49,770 nucleotides of DNA from Phaeobacter sp. QD34_24 (lineage in GTDB: Bacteria > Pseudomonadota > Alphaproteobacteria > Rhodobacterales > Rhodobacteraceae), in NCBI RefSeq assembly GCF_028890115.1, contig NZ_JARCJD010000024.1, positions 1-49,770 on the forward strand. Direction: 5' to 3'. The translations under genes and the position numbers were made by a program. Numbering within the stretch: the first letter of the stretch is position 1; the number at the start of each line of letters is the position of its first letter. Shown piece by piece: positions 44,627-49,770 of this stretch. The notes beneath the pieces are model-generated. The model searched no databases. It was not told the DNA's origin and saw nothing but the letters and a program-made list of their open reading frames with translations.

Positions 44627-44875
44627 TCAGGTCTTGCTGTCGTGCTCGGGATCACTGCCCGGCACCGGGTCATAGCCATCGCCGCCCAAGGGGTGGCATC
44701 GCCCGATTCGGCGCAGCGTCAGCCAGCCGCCCTTGATGGCGCCGTGTTTTTCCAGCGCTTCCAGCGCATAGGCCGAACAGGTGGGCTGATAACGGCAGTT
44801 GTGCCCAACCCAGGGGCTGAACAGCAGCCGATAGGCGCGCACGGGCAGGGCAAGGAGGCGGGCAAAGGGCGACAT
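44627..44875 (-). CDS. yidD: Membrane-protein insertion efficiency factor YidD
   Basis: YidD is a small membrane-associated factor that assists YidC-dependent insertion. The 82-residue product carries [30 protein letters not shown] in two parts, with the conserved CRYxPTCSxYAxEA core and the GCHPLGG-type ending as [14 protein letters not shown]. It is part of rpmH-rnpA-yidD, 51 bases after the rnpA stop. The longer in-frame start at 44908 adds 11 unconserved residues. Confidence 0.94.
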   Translation of the reverse strand: MSPFARLLALPVRAYRLLFSPWVGHNCRYQPTCSAYALEALEKHGAIKGGWLTLRRIGRCHPLGGDGYDPVPGSDPEHDSKT

Positions 44876-44926
44876 GACGCTTAGATAGGTGTGGCGCTGG
44901 CAGAGCAAAAGCCCGCGCGGCGCCGC

Positions 44927-45352
44927 TTAGCCGTGAATTTTCCGCAGCGCGTAGATCAGATCACGTTTCAGCTCTTCGAACGGGCGCTGGGCGGTATCTT
45001 CGGCGCGGCCGATCAGCACGTAGTCCCAGCCGGGGCGGCCATGGGTGGGCAGCACCATCCGGGCCACTTCGCGCAGGCGGCGTTTGGCACGGTTGCGGGC
45101 GACCGCATTTCCGACCTTCTTGGAACAGGTGAAGCCGACGCGAATCCCGCCTTCATCACGGCGATTGCTGCCCTGCACCATCATGCCCTTGCTGCCCTGG
45201 CGGCGTGCGCGGGCGGCCGCAAGGAAGTCGCGGCGCTTGGTCAGAACCTTGATGTCGGGGAGGGAGCCGGATTGATCCGGGCAAACGGAAACCGCCGAAG
45301 GCATATCCCTCTTGTCGGCAGAACCAACATTGGGGGCCTTCGGCGGTGTCAT
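44927..45352 (-). CDS. rnpA: Ribonuclease P protein component
   Basis: RnpA is the protein subunit of RNase P, which matures tRNA 5' ends. The 141-residue product has the basic RNR motif GFTCSKKVGNAVARNRAKRRLREVAR (split about residues 72-97) and the ending DYVLIGRAEDTAQRPFEELKRDL. An inner ATG at 45304 gives 125 residues; both are possible, and the family is short at the N-terminus, so 45304 cannot be excluded. It starts 28 bases after the rpmH stop. Confidence 0.95.
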   Translation of the reverse strand: MTPPKAPNVGSADKRDMPSAVSVCPDQSGSLPDIKVLTKRRDFLAAARARRQGSKGMMVQGSNRRDEGGIRVGFTCSKKVGNAVARNRAKRRLREVARMVLPTHGRPGWDYVLIGRAEDTAQRPFEELKRDLIYALRKIHG

Positions 45353-45380
45353 TCCGTCAACGCGAGCTTGTGTGGCGCTA

Positions 45381-45515
45381 TTATGCGCTCAGCTCTTTGC
45401 GACCGCGTGCGCGGCGTGCGTTCAGGATCTTGCGGCCTGCTTTGGTGGCCATGCGCGCACGGAAGCCGTGGCGGCGTTTGCGAACCAGGTTCGAAGGCTG
45501 ATAGGTGCGTTTCAT
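45381..45515 (-). CDS. rpmH: 50S ribosomal protein L34
   Basis: L34 is a small, very basic 50S protein. The minus strand encodes 44 residues beginning [20 protein letters not shown] and ending GRKELSA, a full-length and highly conserved product. It opens the rpmH-rnpA-yidD run, with a promoter candidate about 65 bases upstream. rpmH is next to oriC in many bacteria, but no DnaA boxes were seen here. Confidence 0.97.
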   Translation of the reverse strand: MKRTYQPSNLVRKRRHGFRARMATKAGRKILNARRARGRKELSA

Positions 45516-45587
45516 CGCTCCGGTCTCCACATCATGTCATCGGGCGCGGCGCGGAATCGCCTGCCGGGGTCAAATCTCGAAGCCCGG

Positions 45588-45616
45588 TCTTTAGGAGGGA
45601 TCGGGCGGCAAGTCAA
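45588..45616 (-). promoter_or_regulatory. Candidate promoter of rpmH-rnpA-yidD
   Basis: On the minus strand, TTGACT (45616-45611), 17-base spacer, TAAAGA (45593-45588), then GC-rich CCGGGC. A perfect TTGACA further upstream (45672-45667) has only a poor -10 partner (TGCGAA). The remainder of the 345-base gap to the VTT-family gene has no gene I could support. Confidence 0.45.
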
Positions 45617-45860
45617 ACCCATTGGTCGGGTTTTTCGCGGCTTTTCGCACCCGATTGCAATATTTATGTCAAAAAAGCCTCCGGGCATAGCCCGCGCCGG
45701 GCGGCGGTGGCACAGAATATTTCAGAACAGCGGCGCCAATGGCGGAAAACCTCACAAAAACGATGCCCGGTGATCAAGCGGGCGTGAACTGCTATGCCTC
45801 GGACGTGCACAGGCGCCATATTGGCCCTATGAAACGAGACGAGACAACAAGGGCAAGGCC

Positions 45861-46619
45861 ATGAGCAACGACAATGATCCACAAACCGGCGTGCAGAAGA
45901 CCGGCCTGGCCCGGCATTTGCCCCTGATCCTTGTGGTCATCGTTGCCGTCATCGGTGCGGCGACGCTGAAAGACTATGTGACCTTTGACACGCTGCGCGA
46001 CAATCGCGAGGCGCTGCTGGGGTTCCGTGATCAGAACTTGCTGGGCCTCGCTGCAGCCTTTGCCGTCATCTACATCGTGATGGTCGTCTTCTCGCTGCCG
46101 GGGGCCGCGGTTGCCTCGGTGACCGGGGGCTTCCTCTTTGGTCTCGCCACGGGCACCGCGCTGAATGTCGTCTCGGCCACCATCGGGGCGGCTGGGATCT
46201 TCCTGGCGGCGCGCTGGGGATTGGGAGAGATGCTCTCGGCCCGGTTCGAGGCCGCCGAAGGCCGGGTGCAGATGCTGAAGAATGCGCTGCGCCAGAACGA
46301 GGTCGAAGTGCTGTTGCTGTTGCGGCTGGTGCCTGCGGTGCCGTTCTTCGTGGCGAATCTGCTGCCCGCCATGGTGGGGGTGAAGTTCGGCAACTTCCTG
46401 TGGACCACTGCGGTGGGGATCATTCCGGGCGCCATCGTCTTTACCTGGATCGGGGTCGGCGTCGGCGCGGTCTTTGATCGCGGCGAAGACCCGGACCTGT
46501 CGCTTCTGTGGGAGCCGCATGTGATTGGCCCGATTCTGGGCCTCTGCGTGCTGGCCGCCATGCCGATCATCGTGAAATCCCTGCGCTGCAAACCGCCCCG
46601 CAATACACCGGAGGCCTGA
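45861..46619 (+). CDS. TVP38/TMEM64 (VTT/DedA-like) membrane protein
   Basis: The 252-residue product has about six hydrophobic segments. The VTT core FSLPGAAVASVTGGFLFGLATGTALNVVSATIGA is visible at about 74-107, and the second half has LRLVPAVPFFVANLLPAMVGV with the conserved Arg-x-x-Pro. Family members act in lipid scrambling or undecaprenyl-phosphate transport. An ATG at 45861 follows AAGGGCAAGG. It is immediately followed (two bases) by the oxidoreductase gene, a known pairing in several bacteria. Confidence 0.9.
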   Translation: MSNDNDPQTGVQKTGLARHLPLILVVIVAVIGAATLKDYVTFDTLRDNREALLGFRDQNLLGLAAAFAVIYIVMVVFSLPGAAVASVTGGFLFGLATGTALNVVSATIGAAGIFLAARWGLGEMLSARFEAAEGRVQMLKNALRQNEVEVLLLLRLVPAVPFFVANLLPAMVGVKFGNFLWTTAVGIIPGAIVFTWIGVGVGAVFDRGEDPDLSLLWEPHVIGPILGLCVLAAMPIIVKSLRCKPPRNTPEA

Positions 46620-46621
46620 TC

Positions 46622-48040
46622 ATGAGCCGTATCACATGTGATCTTCTGGTGATCGGCGCCGGGTCCGGGGGGCTGTCCGTCGCCGCCGGGGCCAGCCAGA
46701 TGGGGGCTGATGTGGTCCTGCTGGAAGGGCACAAGATGGGTGGCGATTGCCTGAACTATGGCTGCGTGCCCTCCAAGGCGCTCTTGGCCAGTGGTAAGGC
46801 GGCCTATGGTCAGGCGCAGTCCAGCGCCTTTGGAGTTGCCGATCAGCTGCCGCAGGTGGACTACGCGGCCGCCAAAGATCACGTGCGCGACGTCATCGAA
46901 ACCATTGCTCCGGTGGACAGCCAGGAGCGGTTCGAGGGCTTCGGCGTGCGGGTGATCCGGGAATTCGGCCGGTTCATCTCTCCGCGCGAAGTGGAAGCGG
47001 GCGACCATGTTATCAAAGCGCGGAGGGTGGTGATCGCAACGGGATCCGCGCCGCTGGTGCCGCCGATTCCCGGCCTCGATCAGGTGCCTTATGAGACAAA
47101 CGAAACCCTGTTCGACCTGCGCGAGCGCCCGGATCATCTGCTGATCATTGGCGGTGGTCCCATCGGCATGGAGATGGCGCAGGCCCATGTGCGGCTCGGC
47201 TGCAAGGTCACCGTGATTGAAGGCGGCGCCGCGCTGGGCCGGGATGATCCCGAGGCCGCCAAGGTCGTGCTGGATCATCTGCGCGGCGAAGGTGTCGAGA
47301 TTGCCGAGCAGGCCCTTGCCGCCGAGGTGCGCGGGCGGGCGGGTGCGCTTGAGGTGGAAACCAGGGACGGGCGCCTCTTCAAGGGGACGCATCTTCTGGT
47401 CGCGGTCGGGCGCAAGGCCAACGTAGAACGCTTGGATCTCACGAAGGCCGGGATCGACCGGACCAAGACCGGCATCAAGGTCGATGACAGCCTGCGCACC
47501 ACCAATCGCAGGGTCTATGCCATTGGCGATGTGGCGGGCGGGCTGCAGTTCACCCATGTGGCGGGCTATCATGCCGGGGTGATTATCCGCTCCAGCCTGT
47601 TTGGCCTACCGTCAAAGGCCAGGACCGCCCATATCCCCCGCGCCACCTATACCGATCCGGAACTGGCACAGGTCGGCCTGAGCGAGGCCGAAGCGCGCGC
47701 GCAACATGGCGAACGGCTTGAGGTCACGCGGTTCGATTTCAGCCACAACGACCGCGCCCTGGCCGAGCGCAAGGCCAAGGGGTTCATCAAGGTGATGGTG
47801 CTCAAGGGGCGCCCTGTCGGGGTGACAATCGTGGGCCATCAAGCGGGGGAGCTGATCAATCTTTGGTCCCTGGTTCTGGCCAATAGGATGAAGATGAGCC
47901 AGGTCGCGGCGATGGTCTCGCCCTATCCGACGATCGGAGAGGTTAACAAACGGGCGGCCGGTGCCTATTTCTCTCCCCGTCTATTTGATAATCCCAAGGT
48001 TGAACGCGTGGTCCGGTTCGTGCAACGCTGGATCCCCTAG
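46622..48040 (+). CDS. FAD-dependent disulfide oxidoreductase-like protein
   Basis: The 472-residue product is a class I pyridine-nucleotide disulfide oxidoreductase close to mercuric-reductase/lipoamide-dehydrogenase-like proteins. The FAD-binding motif is GAGSGGLSVAAGA (12-24); the redox pair is GGDCLNYGCVPSK with Cys43 and Cys48; the NAD(P) motif is GGGPIGMEMAQAH; and the second FAD motif is AIGDVAG. At the C-terminus the usual HPTxxE base is YPTIGE (Tyr435, Glu440), so the catalytic His of true glutathione or lipoamide reductases is absent. The start follows the VTT gene by two bases. The substrate is unknown; the VTT-linked context suggests quinone, thiol or lipid-linked redox chemistry. 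Confidence 0.92.
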   Translation: MSRITCDLLVIGAGSGGLSVAAGASQMGADVVLLEGHKMGGDCLNYGCVPSKALLASGKAAYGQAQSSAFGVADQLPQVDYAAAKDHVRDVIETIAPVDSQERFEGFGVRVIREFGRFISPREVEAGDHVIKARRVVIATGSAPLVPPIPGLDQVPYETNETLFDLRERPDHLLIIGGGPIGMEMAQAHVRLGCKVTVIEGGAALGRDDPEAAKVVLDHLRGEGVEIAEQALAAEVRGRAGALEVETRDGRLFKGTHLLVAVGRKANVERLDLTKAGIDRTKTGIKVDDSLRTTNRRVYAIGDVAGGLQFTHVAGYHAGVIIRSSLFGLPSKARTAHIPRATYTDPELAQVGLSEAEARAQHGERLEVTRFDFSHNDRALAERKAKGFIKVMVLKGRPVGVTIVGHQAGELINLWSLVLANRMKMSQVAAMVSPYPTIGEVNKRAAGAYFSPRLFDNPKVERVVRFVQRWIP

Positions 48041-48055
48041 TCCGAAAGGGGCGCA

Positions 48056-49477
48056 ATGCTGAATACGCTGTCGGGCAGATTCCTGGTTCTGACCACGATT
48101 TTCGTGATGCTGGCCGAAGTCATGATCTTTGTGCCCTCCGTCTCCCGTTTCCGCCTCGATTACCTGGCGGACCGGCTGGAGCGGGCGCAGATCGCCTCGC
48201 TTGCGCTACTGGCCGACGATATGCTGGAGACGGAATTGGAGGCCGAGCTGCTGGAGAATGCCGGGGTCTTCAACGTGGTTCTGCGCCGGGATGAAATGCG
48301 GCAGCTGGTGCTGTCTTCCCCGATTCCGCAGCCCATCGAGGCCACCTTCGATCTGCGCATGGCGGGGCCGTTTACCCTGATTGCCGATGCGATGAAACGC
48401 ATGGTGACACCGGGCAACCGCATCATCCGTGTGATCGGCGCGCCGGTGCGCGAGGCGGGGTTGCTGATCGAGATCACCATGGAGACGGCCCCCTTGCGCG
48501 CGGCGATGATCGATTATGGCCTGCGCATCCTGGTGCTGTCGGCGGTGATCTCGGTCTTCACGGCGCTGCTCTTGTTCATGGCGGTGCGGGTGTTCCTGGT
48601 GCGCCCGATCAAGGGGGTCGTGGGCTATATGCAGCGCTATGCAGCCGCGCCCGAGGATGCCCGTGGTATCATCCAGCCCAATGCCGGCGTGACCGAGCTG
48701 CGCGAGGCCGAAGAGGCGCTGATGCAGCTGCAGACCGAATTGACTCATGCGCTGAAGCAAAAGGAACGGCTGGCGCAGCTTGGGGGCGCCGTGGCCAAGG
48801 TCAGCCACGATCTGCGCAATATCCTGACTTCGGCGCAGTTGTTCACCGACCGCATTGAAACCAGCGAGGATCCCCTGGTGCGCAGGCTGGCGCCCAAGCT
48901 GGTGAACTCGATCACCCGCGCGGTGTCCTTGTGCGAGGGCACGCTGGCCTTTGGCCGCGCCGAAGAACCGGCGCCGACCTTTTCCAGGGTGGCTCTGCAT
49001 GAAATCGCGAGCGATGTGGCCGAAAGTGAAACACTGGCCGCCAGTGGAACCGAGGTTGAAATCGCGGCTGCGGTTCCAAGCGACATGATGGTGCGTGCCG
49101 ATCACGAGCAGCTGTTCCGGATCGTGATGAACCTGGTTCGCAACGCGCGCCAGGCCATTTCGGCCACCGGTAAGCCGGGGCTGATCACCATCACCGCGCG
49201 CGACGAGGAGGAATCCTGGCTGATCCGAATCGAGGATACCGGGCCGGGCCTGCCCAAGAAGGCGCAGGACAATCTCTTTACGCCCTTTCAGGGCGGGGCG
49301 CGCAAGGGGGGCAGCGGCCTTGGCCTTGCCATTGCCCAGGAGCTGGCGCGCGGCCATGGCGGTGCGGTCTACATGCGGCAAACCGGGCCGTCGGGCACGG
49401 TTTTCGAGATCTGCCTGCCAAAAGGTGACGGCACCTATATGGGAACCTCTGCACCGCGCCGGGCGGCTGTAAACTAA
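48056..49477 (+). CDS. Orphan sensor histidine kinase
   Basis: The 473-residue product has two membrane segments (about 8-28 and 157-180) flanking a periplasmic region, a HAMP-like linker (MAVRVFLVRPIKGVVGYMQ), a HisKA domain with His251 in VSHDLRNILTSAQL, and an HATPase domain: N-box Asn363 in NLVRNARQAI, G1 DTGPGLP (394-400) and G2 GSGLGLAI (419-426). No response regulator lies next to it in the window. It starts 15 bases after the oxidoreductase and may sense the activity of that pair; this is inferred from the layout. Confidence 0.92.
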   Translation: MLNTLSGRFLVLTTIFVMLAEVMIFVPSVSRFRLDYLADRLERAQIASLALLADDMLETELEAELLENAGVFNVVLRRDEMRQLVLSSPIPQPIEATFDLRMAGPFTLIADAMKRMVTPGNRIIRVIGAPVREAGLLIEITMETAPLRAAMIDYGLRILVLSAVISVFTALLLFMAVRVFLVRPIKGVVGYMQRYAAAPEDARGIIQPNAGVTELREAEEALMQLQTELTHALKQKERLAQLGGAVAKVSHDLRNILTSAQLFTDRIETSEDPLVRRLAPKLVNSITRAVSLCEGTLAFGRAEEPAPTFSRVALHEIASDVAESETLAASGTEVEIAAAVPSDMMVRADHEQLFRIVMNLVRNARQAISATGKPGLITITARDEEESWLIRIEDTGPGLPKKAQDNLFTPFQGGARKGGSGLGLAIAQELARGHGGAVYMRQTGPSGTVFEICLPKGDGTYMGTSAPRRAAVN

Positions 49478-49491
49478 ATTCGTTTTTGGGG

Positions 49492-49520
49492 TTGCGCGTC
49501 TCACCGGGTAGGATTAAACC
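49492..49520 (+). promoter_or_regulatory. Candidate promoter of the first tRNA-Arg
   Basis: TTGCGC (49492-49497), 17-base spacer, TAAACC (49515-49520), followed by GC-rich CCGCCTCC. It lies 11 bases before the mature tRNA 5' end and has the same layout as the ribosomal-block candidates. The second tRNA has no comparable -35/-10 pair. Confidence 0.45.
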
Positions 49521-49531
49521 CCGCCTCCAGT

Positions 49532-49608
49532 GGACCGATAGCTCAGCTGGATAGAGTACTTGACTACGAATCAAGGGGTCGGGGGTTCGAATCCTCCTCG
49601 GTCCGCCA
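49532..49608 (+). tRNA. tRNA-Arg(ACG)
   Basis: A 77-nt cloverleaf: acceptor GGACCGA / TCGGTCC, D arm GCTC..GAGT, anticodon stem CTTGA / TCAAG with loop CTACGAA (anticodon ACG, 49566-49568), T arm GGGGG / CCTCC with TTCGAAT, and an encoded GCCA end. A34 is probably deaminated to inosine. The TtcA enzyme encoded upstream thiolates C32 in tRNA-Arg in other bacteria, and position 32 here is C. Confidence 0.96.
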
Positions 49609-49697
49609 CTACACGAATCGCCGGTCGCGGCAGGTTCGGATAGGCCAGGTGGCACGCGAAATGCAGGCCACGCCGGGAGCCTTAATCCCGCAGCAGT

Positions 49698-49770
49698 GGA
49701 CCGATAGCTCAGCTGGATAGAGTACTTGACTACGAATCAAGGGGTCGGGGGTTCGAATCCTCCTCGGTCC
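49698..49770 (+). tRNA. tRNA-Arg(ACG), second copy, cut by window end
   Basis: Identical to the first copy for all 73 bases present, only the final GCCA falls outside the window. It lies 166 bases downstream of the first copy and the identity extends to the CAGT before the mature end. It may be co-transcribed with the first copy and released by processing. Confidence 0.94.

Noticed and set aside
45620-45640. Terminator AAACCC/GGGTTT in the rpmH upstream region
   Set aside because: Only a 6-bp stem with a 7-nt loop and no gene ending nearby on the plus strand; more likely chance or part of the rpmH upstream region.
45516-45860. Possible replication origin next to rpmH
   Set aside because: rpmH is near oriC in many bacteria, but no TTATNCACA-type DnaA boxes, AT-rich repeats or dnaA/dnaN genes are present.

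Overview
The window reads as chromosomal DNA of a marine Rhodobacterales (Roseobacter-type) alphaproteobacterium. Support comes from the high GC content, the gene order around the ribosomal genes (secY-adk-rpsM-rpsK-rpoA-rplQ with no rpmJ), a DUF1127 protein, an ATP12-type F1 assembly factor, an AapJQMP amino-acid transporter, and an rpmH-rnpA-yidD / yidC-MOSC-engB-argB neighbourhood. The genus cannot be fixed from sequence reading alone.

Region 1 (1-21716) is the tuf-S10-spc-alpha ribosomal supercluster: tuf (3' part), rpsJ-rplC-rplD-rplW, rplB-rpsS-rplV-rpsC-rplP, rpmC-rpsQ-rplN-rplX-rplE-rpsN-rpsH-rplF-rplR-rpsE-rpmD, rplO-secY-adk and rpsM-rpsK-rpoA-rplQ. It is cut at four points by non-ribosomal cargo. 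These are a winged-helix/PD-(D/E)XK-like protein on the minus strand between tuf and rpsJ; an HNH-type protein between rplW and rplB; a TIGR02466-type 2OG-Fe(II) oxygenase-like gene plus a Doc toxin and its small partner between rplP and rpmC; and a TPR-sulfotransferase plus a DUF1127 gene between rpmD and rplO. An intrinsic terminator precedes each cargo block. A promoter-like TTG-N17-TA(A/T)AC(G/C) element with a GC-rich discriminator follows each one, so each ribosomal block appears to be transcribed on its own. Strong leader hairpins sit before rpsJ, rplB, rpmC and rpsM.

Region 2 (21717-29922) holds a Tat-type secreted protein of unknown function, a DegP-type periplasmic protease, RarA, a multicopper oxidase (minus strand), and a tightly packed plus-strand run: crcB, an RluC-type pseudouridine synthase, a HAD phosphatase and the ATP12-type chaperone.

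Region 3 (30017-34661) is the aapJQMP general L-amino-acid ABC transporter, with its own promoter candidate, a hairpin after the binding-protein gene and a terminator at the end.

Region 4 (34676-45616) is mostly minus strand: SixA-type phosphatase, an iron-sulfur protein, argB, (SDR on plus), engB, MOSC protein, yidC, an EAL phosphodiesterase with a degenerate GGDEF domain, ttcA, (alpha/beta hydrolase on plus), yidD, rnpA and rpmH. rpmH is 44 codons long.

Region 5 (45861-49770) is a plus-strand operon of a TVP38/VTT membrane protein, a flavin disulfide oxidoreductase-like enzyme and an orphan sensor kinase, followed by two identical tRNA-Arg(ACG) genes, the second cut by the window end.
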